Source of the DNA: Burkholderiaceae bacterium
Lineage (GTDB): Bacteria > Pseudomonadota > Gammaproteobacteria > Burkholderiales > Burkholderiaceae_F
Length of the DNA stretch: 64,000 bases
NCBI GenBank assembly: GCA_022843955.1
Contig: JALHMQ010000009.1
Span: 1 to 64,000 of the forward strand
Direction: 5' to 3'
Part shown: positions 7,523 to 18,500 of the stretch, piece by piece
Numbering within the stretch: position 1 is the first letter of the stretch
Layout of the letters: every line of letters starts with the position of its first letter
Notes under the pieces: generated by a model
Told to the model about the DNA's origin: nothing
Databases searched by the model: none
The model's input: the letters and a program-made list of their open reading frames with translations, nothing else
Translations under genes and position numbers: made by a program

Positions 7523-9896
7523 CGCGCCCCGCCCTTCGAATCAATTGAATCTGACCCCGATTCTTTGAAGGAATCGGGGGCAGATTCGCTTGTCTTGCGC
7601 GCGTGCAGCGCGCGCAGGATCGACTCGGGGGTGGCGGGGGTGTCCAGGCGGACCGGACCGCCGCCACGAGCGGCGCTCACGGCATCGCGGATCGCGTGCA
7701 GCACGCTGATCGCAAGCATCAGCGGCGGCTCGCCCACCGCCTTGCTCTTGCACACGCTGTCTTCGGCGTTGGCGGTGTCGAACAGCTTGACGTTGAAGAT
7801 CGGCGGCACGTCGCTGGCGACCGGGATCTTGTAGGTCGATGGCGCGTGCGTGGTGAGCCGGCCTTGGGCGTTCCACACCAGCTCTTCGGTCGTGAGCCAG
7901 CCCATGCCCTGCACGAACCCACCTTCGATCTGGCCAATGTCGAGCGCCGGGTTGATGCTGCTGCCGACGTCGTGAAGGATGTCCACCCGCAACACCTTCA
8001 TCTCGCCGGTCAGCGTGTCGATCGCCACTTCGCTGCAGGCGGCGCCATAGGCGAAGTAGAAGAACGGGCGACCGGTGAAGCTTGCCTTGTCGATCCAGAT
8101 CTTCGGCACCGCATAGAAGCCGTCTGCCCACAGTTGCACGCGAGCGGTGAAGGCTTTCTGCACCACCTCGGCAAAGCGCAGCGGCGGCAGCGACGACCCG
8201 CTGGCGTGCACCAGGCCGTCGGCGAAGCACAGCTCGGCTGCATCGCACCCAAACGCCTGCGCCGCCACCTGCGCCAGTCGCGCGCGCACCTCGTGCGCCG
8301 CCCGCTGCGCGGCCATGCCGTTCAGGTCGGTGCCGCTGGAGGCGGCCGTGGCCGATGCGTTCGGCACCTTGCCGGTATCGCTCGCCGTCACCCGCACGAC
8401 CGCGGCCGGGACGCCGAGCGCGTCGGCAACGATCTGCGCGACCTTGGTGTGCAGCCCCTGGCCCATCTCGGTGCCGCCATGGTTCACCTGCACCGTTCCG
8501 TCCTGGTACACGTGCACCAGCGCGCCGGCCTGGTTGTAGGTGATGTGCGTGAAGCTGATGCCGAACTTCACCGGCGTGATCGCGATGCCGCGCTTGATCA
8601 CCGGACTGTCCACATTGAAGCACGCGATCGCCGCGCGCCGTGCGGCGTAGTCGCTGTCGCGTTCGAGCGCGTCGAGCAGTTGCGGCGCGATGTCGTCGTC
8701 GACCGTCTGGCCGTAGTGAGTGGTGCGGCCGGCCGTGCCGTAGAGGTTGGCGCGGCGTACCGCGAGCGGATCGAGCCCCAGCGTGCGGGCAATGTCATCG
8801 AGCAGGTTCTCGATGCCGAGCATCCCCTGCGGCCCGCCGAAGCCGCGGAACGCCGTGGCCGACTGCATGTTCGTCTTCAGCCGGTACGACGCGATCGCGC
8901 AGTCGTTCAGCGCATAGCAGTTGTCGGCATGCATCACCGTGCGGTCGTTGACCGGCCCCGACAGATCCGCCGAGAAGCCGCAGCGGCTGGCGAACAGCAG
9001 CCGCACGCCGTGCAGCCGGCCGGTCTCGTCACAGCCTGCCTCGTAGCGAACCAGGTAGTCGTGCCGCTTGCCGGTGATCATGAAGTCGTCATCGCGATCG
9101 GCGCGCAGCTTGACCGGGCAGCGCAACTTGCGGGCGGCGGCGGCGGCGGCGATCGCGAACCACCCGGCCTGGCTTTCCTTGCCGCCGAAGCCGCCGCCCA
9201 TGCGCCGGCACTCGACCACGATGTCCGCCAGCGGCACTGCCAGCGCGCGCGCCAGCCAAAGCTGCACGTCGCCCGGATGCTGGGTCGACGAATGCACGAG
9301 CCACTGCCCGTCTTCGCGCGGCAGCGCGTAGGCAATCTGCCCTTCCAGGTAGAAGTGCTCCTGGCCGCCGATGCGCAACTCGCCGCGCACGCGGTGCCGG
9401 GCGGCGTCGATCTTCGCCTGCGGCGCCCCGCGCTCGATGACGAGCGGCGGCAGCACATAGCTCTGCGCCGCGAGCGCCGCATCGGCATCGAGCAGCGGCG
9501 GCAGATCCTCGTAGTCGACCCGCAGCTTGCGCGCGGCCACGCGTGCCGCCTTCACGCTGGTGGCTACCACCAGCGCGATCGGCTGGCCCAGGTACTCGAC
9601 CGTCTCGTGCGCGAACACCGGCTCGTCGCGCAGCACCGCGCCGCAGCGGTTCACCGGCACGTCCAGGTGCGTGATCACGTCGACCACGCCCGGCACCGCG
9701 CGCGCGGCGGCATCGTCGATCGCCAGGATGCGCGCATGCGCGCGCGCCGCGAGCACCGGCGCGCCGTGCAGCGTGCCGCGCAGTTCGGGCAGGTCGTCGA
9801 TGTAGGGGGCGGCACCGGCCACGTGCAGATGCGCGCTCTCGTGCGCGCGCGGGTCGCCCACGCTGGCGCCGCTGCCGAGCTTCAGTTCCGGCGCGT

Positions 9897-9900
<4 letters not shown>
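7519..9900 (-). CDS. xdhB: xanthine dehydrogenase molybdenum-binding subunit XdhB
   Basis: 793 residues, the usual length plus a short tail. Molybdopterin-binding motifs are visible: GGGFGGKES near residue 235, AFRGFGGPQ, and the catalytic glutamate in KAVGEPP near residue 720. It hydroxylates hypoxanthine and xanthine to urate with XdhA. ATG at 9900 overlaps the xdhA stop (ATGA). The last about 25 residues (from KTSESAPDS) are coded by an inserted palindrome at 7547-7587 and are not expected in the family. Confidence 0.93.
7547..7587. repeat. REP-like inverted repeat inside the 3' end of xdhB
   Basis: Two 17-bp arms (7547-7563 and 7571-7587) are inverted copies with one mismatch around a 7-base loop. 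The arm sequence GAATCTGACCCCGATTC has the look of a dispersed palindromic unit. It is read in frame as part of the XdhB C-terminus, one of a few ways such a unit can insert without breaking the gene. No second copy was seen in this window. Confidence 0.75.
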
Positions 9901-11372
<1,472 letters not shown>

Positions 11373-11379
11373 CGCGCAC

Positions 11380-11736
11380 TCAGCTGCCGCGGTAGGTGGC
11401 ATAGCTCCACGGGCTCAGCAGCAGCGGGACGTGGTAGTGACCGCCGGCGGCCGCGAGGCCGAAACGCAGCGTCACGCAGTCGAGAAACGGCGGCTCGGAC
11501 ACGGTCACCCCGCGCGCGCGAAAGTAGTCGGCGGCATGAAAGTCCAATTCGTACACCCCGCTTTGAAACTCGCTGCCGGCAAGCAGCGGGCCATCGCAGC
11601 GGCCATCGGCGTTGGTGACGGCCTGCAGCAACGCAATGCGCGTTCCATCGTCGGCAAGACGGAAAAGCGCCAGGCGCAGTCCGGCGGCCGGGCGGCCGTG
11701 CGCGGTGTCGAGAACATGGGTGGTCAGCGAGCTCAT
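11380..11736 (-). CDS. uraH: 5-hydroxyisourate hydrolase UraH
   Basis: 118 residues from ATG at 11736 (MSSLTTHVLD). The transthyretin-like fold is recognisable by HVLDTAHGRPA at the N-terminus and the diagnostic C-terminal YRGS. It hydrolyses 5-hydroxyisourate to OHCU. The frame extends 15 codons further up, but MSS is the conserved start. First gene of the leftward operon; uraD diverges from it across 38 bp. Confidence 0.93.
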   Translation of the reverse strand: MSSLTTHVLDTAHGRPAAGLRLALFRLADDGTRIALLQAVTNADGRCDGPLLAGSEFQSGVYELDFHAADYFRARGVTVSEPPFLDCVTLRFGLAAAGGHYHVPLLLSPWSYATYRGS

Positions 11737-11774
11737 GCGGATGATTATGCGTCGACCCTGCATAGAATCGGCGC

Positions 11775-12278
11775 ATGACACTCGACGAGATCAACGCGCT
11801 CGACCGTGGCAGCTTTGTCGCCGCGCTCGGCGCGATCTATGAACACTCGCCCTGGGTTGCCGACCACGCCCATGCCAGCGGTCCGTTCGCTTCGCTCGAT
11901 GCGCTGGCCGAGGCGATGATCGACGCGGTGCGCAACGCACCGCACAACGAACAGCTGGCGCTGTTGCGCGCGCACCCGGAACTGGCGGGCCAGGCGGCTG
12001 TGGCCGGCACCCTGGCGGCGCTTTCGGCGAGCGAGCAACGTGGTGCGGGCCTGGCCGCCTGTTCGCCCGCCGAGTTCGCGCGGCTGCGGGAGCTGAATGC
12101 CGCTTACAGCGCGCGCTTTGGTTTCCCGTTCATCCTGGCGATCAAGGGCCACACGCGGGCGTCGATCATCGCTGCCTTCGAGCAGCGCCTGGCGCATACG
12201 CCGACAGCAGAGTTCGCTGAAGCGCTGCGGCAAGTGGCCCGTATTGCGCGGTTCCGACTCGAGGCCCTGGCGCACTGA
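11775..12278 (+). CDS. uraD: OHCU decarboxylase UraD
   Basis: 167 residues, the family length. 2-oxo-4-hydroxy-4-carboxy-5-ureidoimidazoline decarboxylase, giving (S)-allantoin. Conserved features seen: LLRAHPELAG (catalytic His near residue 67), LRELNAAYSARFGFPFILA and IKGHTR. It is divergent from uraH, with the two start codons sharing a 38-bp control region. A GC-rich hairpin with a T-run lies downstream at 12454. Confidence 0.93.
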   Translation: MTLDEINALDRGSFVAALGAIYEHSPWVADHAHASGPFASLDALAEAMIDAVRNAPHNEQLALLRAHPELAGQAAVAGTLAALSASEQRGAGLAACSPAEFARLRELNAAYSARFGFPFILAIKGHTRASIIAAFEQRLAHTPTAEFAEALRQVARIARFRLEALAH

Positions 12279-12432
12279 AACACCGCACCGACGCAGCGCA
12301 TCGGCGCACCGCTGCCGTGCCCCGGCGCACGTATCGGCAGCGTGCGGCCGCTGCAGCGCACCGGTCGGGCGCCTGATCCCATGCGCGCCGTCGGCCGCGC
12401 ACGACGCATCCTCACCCTCGCCCTCCACGCAG

Positions 12433-12582
12433 AGGGGCGGGAGAACACCAAGGGCCGGCGCTGCTGCCGGCGTTTTGCGTGCCCGGCCCTGCCTGAAAGC
12501 AGGAGAAAACCCAGGCCGTTCGCAACCATGCAGACCGGATCTGCCCCGGCGCTTTGCTCCCAGGGGAGGGTGAACACCAAGG
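12433..12582 (+). repeat. pair of 21-bp direct repeats
   Basis: AGGGGCGGGAGAACACCAAGG (one mismatch-prone copy at 12433-12453) recurs at 12562-12582 with 19 of 21 positions the same, 129 bp apart. Both lie in the gap between uraD and the ABC importer. Only the two copies were noticed. Confidence 0.6.
12454..12476 (+). terminator. rho-independent-like terminator after uraD
   Basis: A GCCGGC stem flanks a six-base loop and a second GCCGGC, followed by GTTTT. It lies 176 bp after the uraD stop on the same strand. The stem is short and the T-run only four bases, so efficiency is uncertain. Confidence 0.45.
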
Positions 12583-12603
12583 CGTCTTCGTACCTGTGCT
12601 TCG

Positions 12604-12619
12604 TGGCACGGTTCTCGCA
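12604..12619 (+). promoter_or_regulatory. candidate sigma-54 promoter for the ABC importer
   Basis: TGGCACG, four bases, then TCGCA. The GG and GC pairs are exactly ten bases apart, the strict sigma-54 (-24/-12) spacing. The -24 part is a perfect consensus and the -12 part has one change (TCGCA for TTGCA). It sits about 49 bp upstream of the ATG at 12668, leaving a leader of roughly 35 nt. This fits nitrogen-limited expression of a transporter next to purine catabolism. Confidence 0.5.
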
Positions 12620-12667
12620 CATGAGCTCCCTCGGCGCATGACCCGAAATCTCGAAGAAGGAGTTGCC

Positions 12668-13702
12668 ATGTCCGTTCGCCGTTTCACCCGCCGCGACGCC
12701 TTGAAGACCGCCGCCGCGGGCAGTGCCCTCGTGCTCGCACCGGCCCTGCGGGCCCAGGAGGTCGCCGTCAAATTCACGCTCGACTGGCGCTTCGAAGGAC
12801 CGTCGGCACCGTTCCTGATGGCGCTGGAGAAAGGGTATTTCAAGGCCGAGAAGCTCAACGTCACGATCGACTCCGGCGCCGGCTCGCCGGCCGCGATCCA
12901 GCGCGTGGCGACCGGTGGCTACGACATGAGCTTCGGCGACTTCTCCTCGCTCACCGAGTTCTACGGCAACAATCCCGGCATCCCCGGCCCGGCCGCGGTC
13001 TATGTGGTCTACGAGCGATCACCCGCCACGGTGTTCGCGCTCAAGGGCAAGGGCATCGCCAAGCCAGGCGATCTGGTGGGCAAGAAGCTCGGCGCGCCGG
13101 TGTTCGACGGCGGCCGCAAGGCGTTCCCGATCTTCGCCAAGGCCAACGGCATCGACCCGACCAAGGTGCAGTGGACCAGCATGGAGCCCGCGCTGCGCGA
13201 AACCATGCTGGTGCGCGGCGATGTGGATGCAATCACCGGCTTTTACTTCACCGGGATGCTGTCGCTGATCGCGCGTGGCGCCAAGGAGGAAGACATCGTC
13301 GCGATGCAGTACAAGGACCACGGCGTCAACCTCTATGGCAGCGGCATCCTGGCCTCGAGCGAGATGATCGTGAAGCGGCCCGACGTGGTGAGAGGCTTCG
13401 TCAAGGCGTTCAACCGCGCGCTGAAAGAGACGATCGCGAAGCCCGAAGAAGCGATCACCTTCGTCAAGAAGCGCGACGGTCTGATCAACGAGCAGCTGGA
13501 GCTGCGCCGCCTGAAGCTGTGCCTGGACAACTTCATCAACACGCCGGCGGTCAAGGCCAACGGCCTGGGCTCGCTGGATCGCGCCCGGCTGGCGGAGACC
13601 ACCAAGCTCGTCGTGTCCGCCTTCGGGCTGAAGAGCCCGGTCGATCCGAGCGTGCTGTTCAATCCGCTGTTCCTGCCACCTGCGGCAGATCGAAAGATCT
13701 GA
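12668..13702 (+). CDS. ABC transporter substrate-binding protein (NMT1/SsuA type)
   Basis: 344 residues from ATG at 12668 with a strong SD (AGAAGGAG). The Tat-like signal RRFTRRDALKTAAAG is followed by a cleavage site near ALRAQE. The mature protein is an NMT1/THI5-like periplasmic binder (FTLDWRFEGPSAPFLMALE, the DSGAGSPAAIQRVATG stretch, then AKPGDLVGKKLGAP). The family covers aromatic and aliphatic sulfonates, pyrimidine precursors, nitrate and others. The ligand is not determined, but location beside xdh/ura genes suggests a purine-related or other nitrogen source. TGATG overlap with the ATPase. Confidence 0.85.
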   Translation: MSVRRFTRRDALKTAAAGSALVLAPALRAQEVAVKFTLDWRFEGPSAPFLMALEKGYFKAEKLNVTIDSGAGSPAAIQRVATGGYDMSFGDFSSLTEFYGNNPGIPGPAAVYVVYERSPATVFALKGKGIAKPGDLVGKKLGAPVFDGGRKAFPIFAKANGIDPTKVQWTSMEPALRETMLVRGDVDAITGFYFTGMLSLIARGAKEEDIVAMQYKDHGVNLYGSGILASSEMIVKRPDVVRGFVKAFNRALKETIAKPEEAITFVKKRDGLINEQLELRRLKLCLDNFINTPAVKANGLGSLDRARLAETTKLVVSAFGLKSPVDPSVLFNPLFLPPAADRKI

Positions 13703-14520
13703 TGGGCACCACCGCCGCCGCCGAACGCCTCGCGGCGAGCGAGGGGTTCATCGACTTCCAGAACGTCTTCCTGCGGTACGGCGCAGACGATGACTTCGCG
13801 GTCGAGGACATCACGTTGCGTCTGGCGCGACATGAGTTCGCCGCCATTGTCGGGCCGTCCGGATGCGGCAAGTCCACCTTCATGAGACTCACTTCGGGCC
13901 TGCGCGCGCCGACGCAAGGCACCGTGATCGTCGACGGCCGCGAGGTCGCCGGGCCGCTGAAGATCGTCGGCATGGCGTTTCAGAACGCCACGCTGCTGCC
14001 CTGGCGCACCACGCTCGACAACGTGTTGCTGCCGCTTGAGATCGTCGAGCCGTACCGCTCCACGTTCCGGCAGAACAAGGACGAGTACGTCGCGCGCGCA
14101 CGCTCCTTGCTCAAGACCGTGGGACTGGCCGGCAACGAGGACAAGTTCCCTTGGCAGCTGTCCGGGGGCATGCAGCAGCGCGCCTCGATCTGCCGCGCGC
14201 TGGTGCACCAGCCCAAGCTCCTGTTGCTCGATGAACCGTTCGGCGCACTGGATGCCTTCACCCGTGAGGAGCTGTGGTGCGTGCTGCGCGACCTGTGGGC
14301 CGCGGACCCGTTCAACGTGATCCTGGTGACACATGACCTGCGCGAGGCCACGTTCCTGGCCGACACCGTGTACGTGATGAGCAAGCGGCCGGGCCGGATC
14401 CTGATGCGCAAGACGATCGAGCTGCCGCGCCCGCGGGATCTCGAAGTGACCTATTCCGAGGCGTTCACCGACATCGTGCACGAGCTGCGCGAGAAGATCG
14501 GCGCGATCCGCAAGGCATGA
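13702..14520 (+). CDS. ABC transporter ATP-binding protein (SsuB/TauB type)
   Basis: 272 residues from ATG at 13702, sharing one base with the upstream TGA. Walker A GPSGCGKS near residue 52, Q-loop AFQNATLLPW, signature LSGGMQQR near residue 155, Walker B LLLLDEPFGALDA and H-loop THD. It energises the importer with the permease at 14614. Family: nitrate/sulfonate/bicarbonate ATPases. The 34 residues PYRSTFRQNKDEYVARAR and nearby form the usual helical insertion. Confidence 0.9.
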   Translation: MGTTAAAERLAASEGFIDFQNVFLRYGADDDFAVEDITLRLARHEFAAIVGPSGCGKSTFMRLTSGLRAPTQGTVIVDGREVAGPLKIVGMAFQNATLLPWRTTLDNVLLPLEIVEPYRSTFRQNKDEYVARARSLLKTVGLAGNEDKFPWQLSGGMQQRASICRALVHQPKLLLLDEPFGALDAFTREELWCVLRDLWAADPFNVILVTHDLREATFLADTVYVMSKRPGRILMRKTIELPRPRDLEVTYSEAFTDIVHELREKIGAIRKA

Positions 14521-14613
14521 GTGCGGTGAGCGCGCCGCCCCGCCGCGGGCAGTGCTTCGACCGCGGCGTCGACTCGGCACCCGCCGGTGCCCCGCGATCA
14601 CCTGAAAGTCTTT

Positions 14614-15393
14614 ATGGCCACCCCGATTTCACCGCTTGAACGACTCGCCCCCTGGCTCGCCACCCTGGTCGTGCTGGTGCTCTGGGAAGGCGCGGTGCGT
14701 GCGTTCAACGTGTCGGAGTTCATCCTGCCGGCACCCACCAGCATCGTCGCCTCGATGCGCGAGTACTTTCCCGAGATCCGGCTGCATGCGTGGCAGACGT
14801 TCTGGACCACGATGGTGGGCTTCGCACTTGCGGTCGTTGTCGGGCTGGCCGCGGGGTTCGTCCTGGGCTCCAGCCGCTTCATCTACCGCGCCGCCTATCC
14901 GTTGCTGATCGGCTTCAACTCGATCCCCAAGGTGGCGCTGGTACCGGTGCTGGTGGTCTGGTTCGGCATCGGCGCGGTACCGGCGATCCTCACCGCGTTC
15001 CTGTTGGCGTTCTTCCCGATCCTGGTCAACGTCGCCACCGGCCTGGCCACGCTGGAGCCCGAGCTCGAAGACGTGCTGCGCGCGCTCGGTGCGCGGCGCA
15101 CCGACGTGCTGTTCAAGGTCGGCCTGCCGCGCTCGATGCCCTACTTCTTCGCGTCGCTGAAGGTGTCGATCACGCTCGCCTTCGTGGGCGCCGTGGTGTC
15201 GGAGACGGTGGCCTCGAACATGGGCATCGGGTACCTGATGATGAGTGCGTCATCGTCACTCAGGATGCCGCTCGTGTTCGCCGGGCTGATCGTGATCAGT
15301 CTGATGGCGATGGCCATGTACCTCGTGTTCGCCCAGATCGAGCAGCGCATGACGGGCTGGGCCACGCGCGGGCAGCAGGCGCCGGGCGGCTGA
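14614..15393 (+). CDS. ABC transporter permease (SsuC/TauC type)
   Basis: 259 residues from ATG at 14614. A GTG at 14587 would add nine residues and has no better ribosome site. About six membrane spans; the coupling-loop motif EDVLRALGARRTDVLFKVGLP sits near residue 155, as in binding-protein-dependent inner membrane components. It completes the three-gene importer. The C-terminus ends soon after the last span. Confidence 0.9.
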   Translation: MATPISPLERLAPWLATLVVLVLWEGAVRAFNVSEFILPAPTSIVASMREYFPEIRLHAWQTFWTTMVGFALAVVVGLAAGFVLGSSRFIYRAAYPLLIGFNSIPKVALVPVLVVWFGIGAVPAILTAFLLAFFPILVNVATGLATLEPELEDVLRALGARRTDVLFKVGLPRSMPYFFASLKVSITLAFVGAVVSETVASNMGIGYLMMSASSSLRMPLVFAGLIVISLMAMAMYLVFAQIEQRMTGWATRGQQAPGG

Positions 15394-15659
15394 GGGCGTC
15401 GAGCCGGCGCGCCTGGCATCGTTCGCCGGGCGCTTTGCCCCCGCTCGGCTGACGGGATCCGCGCCTCGCCAGCACCGGTCCTCGGGCGTCTGAGCTGCGG
15501 ACGTGTCGCGGACCGTCCAGACGTCGCACAGCAGGCGGCGGGTCGATACCGCAGACGCGGCCACGTGCTCGCGCCCGTCCAAGCCGGGTGCCTCGGCGAG
15601 CGTCCTGACCTGGCGCATCTAAGATGCCGTCCAACAATCACGGCGACTCGGAGCGCACC
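15394..15659. other. intergenic region, 266 bp
   Basis: No gene found between the importer permease and PPK2. A SD-like GGAG six bases before 15660 decides the PPK2 start. No terminator with a T-run is visible. Confidence 0.5.
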
Positions 15660-16592
15660 ATGGCGGACCAGGCAAAGGAACTGCACAAGCTCGTCGAGCG
15701 TTACCGCATTGCCGATGGCAAGCGCTTTCGCCTGAAGCACTGCGACCCGGCCGATACCCACCATCTTGATGCCGAGGACAAGCCGCGCAGCAAGACGCTG
15801 CTTTCCAGCAGCGTGAGCCTGCTGGCGGAACTGCAGGACAAACTCTTCGCGCAGGACCGCAAGTCGCTGCTGCTGGTGTTCCAGGCGATGGATGCGGCCG
15901 GCAAGGACGGCACCATCAAGCACGTGATGTCGGGCGTGAACCCGGCTGGCGTGCAGGTGAGTTCGTTCAAGGCGCCTTCGGCCGAGGAACTGGACCACGA
16001 CTACCTGTGGCGTGCCTGGCGCGCCCTGCCCGAGCGGGGACGCATCGGCATCTTCAACCGCAGCTATTACGAAGAAGTGCTGGTGGTGCGCGTGCACCCG
16101 TCGATCCTGCAGGGCCAGAAGCTGCCGCCGACCAGCCTGACCAAGCACATCTTCCGCGACCGGCTGCGCGATATCGCGCACTTCGAGGACTACCTGTCGC
16201 GCAACGGCACGCAGGTGCTGAAGTTCTTCCTGCACGTGTCGCGCGACGAACAGAAGCGACGCTTCCTCGAGCGCATCGAGCAGCCCGAGAAGAACTGGAA
16301 GTTCGCTGCGGGCGACGTCAAGGAGCGCGGCCACTGGGACGACTACATGGCCGCCTACGAGGACGCCATCCGCAGCACGGCGACCGAGGCGAACCCGTGG
16401 TTCGTGGTGCCTGCCGACAACAAGTGGTTCACGCGGCTGGTGGTGGTGGGCGCGGTGGTGCAGGCGCTGGAACAGATGAATCTGGCCTACCCGACGGTCA
16501 CTGCCGCGCAGCGCCAGGAACTGCAAACGGCACGCGCCCTGCTGGAGGCGGAAGCGACCGCCCCCCCGGCCCGGCCAGGCAAGCGGCGTTGA
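15660..16592 (+). CDS. polyphosphate kinase 2 family protein
   Basis: 310 residues. The start at 15660 has GGAG at good distance; an in-frame ATG at 15624 adds 12 residues without likeness. Walker A-like FQAMDAAGKDGTIKHV near residue 78 (G-K-D-G), Walker B-like GIFNRSYYEEVLVVRVHP near residue 135, and the lid motif QKRRFLERI. PPK2 enzymes transfer phosphate between polyphosphate and nucleotides; subclass (ADP, GDP or AMP preference) cannot be settled by eye. Standalone between the importer and osmC. Confidence 0.9.
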   Translation: MADQAKELHKLVERYRIADGKRFRLKHCDPADTHHLDAEDKPRSKTLLSSSVSLLAELQDKLFAQDRKSLLLVFQAMDAAGKDGTIKHVMSGVNPAGVQVSSFKAPSAEELDHDYLWRAWRALPERGRIGIFNRSYYEEVLVVRVHPSILQGQKLPPTSLTKHIFRDRLRDIAHFEDYLSRNGTQVLKFFLHVSRDEQKRRFLERIEQPEKNWKFAAGDVKERGHWDDYMAAYEDAIRSTATEANPWFVVPADNKWFTRLVVVGAVVQALEQMNLAYPTVTAAQRQELQTARALLEAEATAPPARPGKRR

Positions 16593-16640
16593 GGGTCACC
16601 CGCGGCGCTTAGCCTGTACTCCCCTCATCTGGAAACCCAC

Positions 16641-17105
16641 ATGTCGCAGTCACATCTGTTTGAAGGCGCGCTGCACTGGACCGGCACCGCGGCGCAAGCC
16701 AACGGCAAGCTGCAGTTGCCGCGTGCGTTCACCATCAGCTTCGCCGGCAAGCCGCCGCTGGCGGGATCGTCGCCGTCGGTGTTCAATGGCGATGATCGCC
16801 AGCACAACCCGGAAACGCTGATGGTCAGTTCGCTGATGGCCTGCCATCACCTCACCTACCTGGCGGTGTGCGAGCGCGCCGGCGTCGCGTTGCTGGCCTA
16901 CGACGATGCCGCCACCGGCACGCTGGCGATCAAGGACGGCAAGATGCGCATGGTCGAGGTGCTGCTGCGCCCGCGCGTGGTGGTGGCGGATGCGGCGCAG
17001 GTCGAGCGCGCGCTCGAGCTGCACGACAAGGCCCACGCGCACTGCTTCATGTCGAACTCGGTGAACTTCGAGGTTCGAGTGCAGCCCGAGGTCACCGCCG
17101 CATAA
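16641..17105 (+). CDS. OsmC family peroxiredoxin-like protein
   Basis: 154 residues. Both conserved cysteines are present: SLMACHHLTYL near residue 68 and HAHCFMSNSVNF near residue 135. OsmC/Ohr proteins reduce organic peroxides with the first cysteine. The 'HNPETLMVSSLMACHHLTYL'-type first motif follows the OsmC-like subgroup rather than classic Ohr. Cytoplasmic. Spaced 48 bp after PPK2. Confidence 0.88.
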   Translation: MSQSHLFEGALHWTGTAAQANGKLQLPRAFTISFAGKPPLAGSSPSVFNGDDRQHNPETLMVSSLMACHHLTYLAVCERAGVALLAYDDAATGTLAIKDGKMRMVEVLLRPRVVVADAAQVERALELHDKAHAHCFMSNSVNFEVRVQPEVTAA

Positions 17106-17201
17106 ACGCACTCGACTCACAGCGCCGCGACCTGCCGGCGCGCATTACAGTGCCGCCCTGTCCGTCCGACCCGCGGCATGCGCCGTGGGCCCTGACCCGC
17201 C

Positions 17202-17945
17202 ATGAACGATCGACCCGCCACGCCACCGCCGCCCGCCGCCGCGCAAGACGGGCGCACCGAGCCGCCGCAGCACCCGCACATTCGCAGCTTTGCGATGCGT
17301 CGCGGCCATGTGACCGCTGGTCAGCGGCGCGCCTATGCCGACGTGCTGCCGCGCGTGTCCCTGCCGTATGCCGCGCAGCCGCTCGACATCGAAGCAGCGT
17401 TCGGCCGCCACGCGCTGCGGGTGCTGGAGATCGGCTTCGGCATGGGGGAAACGACGGCGAAAATGGCGCAGGCACGGCCCGACGTGGATTTCCTCGGCGT
17501 GGAGGTGTTCGCCGCCGGAGTCGGCGCACTGTGCATGCGCATCGACGACCTGCAGCTGGACAACGTGCGCATCGTCCAGCACGACGCGGTGGAGGTCGTG
17601 CGCGACATGCTGGCGCCGGACTCGCTCGCCGGCGTGCACATCTACTTTCCCGATCCGTGGCCCAAGGCGCGGCACCACAAGCGGCGCCTGGTGGCGCCGC
17701 CGTTCATCGCGCTGCTGGCCAGTCGCATCGCGCCCGGCGGCTACCTGCATTGCGCCACCGACTGGCAGCACTATGCAGAGCAGATGCTCGCTGTGCTCAG
17801 CGACGAATCAATGCTGGCCAACCAGCATGCAGGCTATGCGCCCGATCCGCGCAACCCGCTGATCGAGCGGCCGACGACGAAGTTTCACGCACGCGGCGAA
17901 CGCCTCGGCCACGGCGTGTGGGATCTGGTGTTCCGGCGCCGCTAG
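17202..17945 (+). CDS. trmB: tRNA (guanine(46)-N7)-methyltransferase TrmB
   Basis: 247 residues. SAM motif [11 protein letters not shown] near residue 72; conserved [17 protein letters not shown] near residue 147. It methylates G46 in the variable loop of tRNAs. The N-terminal [17 protein letters not shown] is the usual family start. Convergent with the macro-domain gene across 12 bp. Confidence 0.94.
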   Translation: MNDRPATPPPPAAAQDGRTEPPQHPHIRSFAMRRGHVTAGQRRAYADVLPRVSLPYAAQPLDIEAAFGRHALRVLEIGFGMGETTAKMAQARPDVDFLGVEVFAAGVGALCMRIDDLQLDNVRIVQHDAVEVVRDMLAPDSLAGVHIYFPDPWPKARHHKRRLVAPPFIALLASRIAPGGYLHCATDWQHYAEQMLAVLSDESMLANQHAGYAPDPRNPLIERPTTKFHARGERLGHGVWDLVFRRR

Positions 17946-17957
17946 CCGATCCTGCGC

Positions 17958-18500
17958 TCAGGCCGGACGGTCGATGATCAGGCGTAACGCCAGGGTCAAT
18001 GCGCGCTCGATCTCATCGCTCAGCGCGGTGAACATGACCTCGCGCACCGCGCTCGCCTGCGGCAGCGCGTCGACCACGGCGTTGACGGCAATGCTCGCTG
18101 CCGGCGAATGCGGGTAGCCGTGAATGCCGCAGGAGATCGCCGGAAACGCGATCGAGCGCAGCCCGTGTGCCTGCGCCACCGCCAGCGCGCGCTGGTAAGC
18201 GGAACGCAGCAACTGCGCCTCGTTGGCGCGGCCGCCCTCCCACACCGGTCCGACGGCATGGATCACGTGGCGCGCCGGCAGGCCATAGCCGCGCGTGATG
18301 CAGGCGTCGCCGACCGCGCAGCCACCCAGCGTGAAGCATTCAGCCAGCAGTTCAGGCCCGGCGCGCCGGTGGATCGCGCCATCGACGCCGCCACCGCCGA
18401 GCAGCGAGGAATTGGCGGCATTGACGATGGCGTCCACCGCCATCTCGGTGATGTCGGTCCGCACCACCGACAGCCGGGCGGCGCCGATCAGCGCGTCCAT
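17958..18500 (-). CDS. macro domain protein (ADP-ribose binding)
   Basis: 180 residues from ATG at 18500. Macro-domain signature VNAANSSLLGGGGVDGAIHRRAG near residue 26, then GxCxxGDA-like GGCAVGDACITRGY and FPAISCGIHGYP. It likely de-ADP-ribosylates targets or hydrolyses O-acetyl-ADP-ribose, as in YmdB-like proteins. Its start overlaps the end of the DUF6498 gene by 13 bp. Likely cytoplasmic. Confidence 0.92.
   Translation of the reverse strand: MDALIGAARLSVVRTDITEMAVDAIVNAANSSLLGGGGVDGAIHRRAGPELLAECFTLGGCAVGDACITRGYGLPARHVIHAVGPVWEGGRANEAQLLRSAYQRALAVAQAHGLRSIAFPAISCGIHGYPHSPAASIAVNAVVDALPQASAVREVMFTALSDEIERALTLALRLIIDRPA

Noticed and set aside
12279-12667. TPP or purine riboswitch before the NMT1-like importer
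   Set aside because: The conserved cores (CTGAGA/ACCTGAT for TPP; purine junction motifs) are absent.
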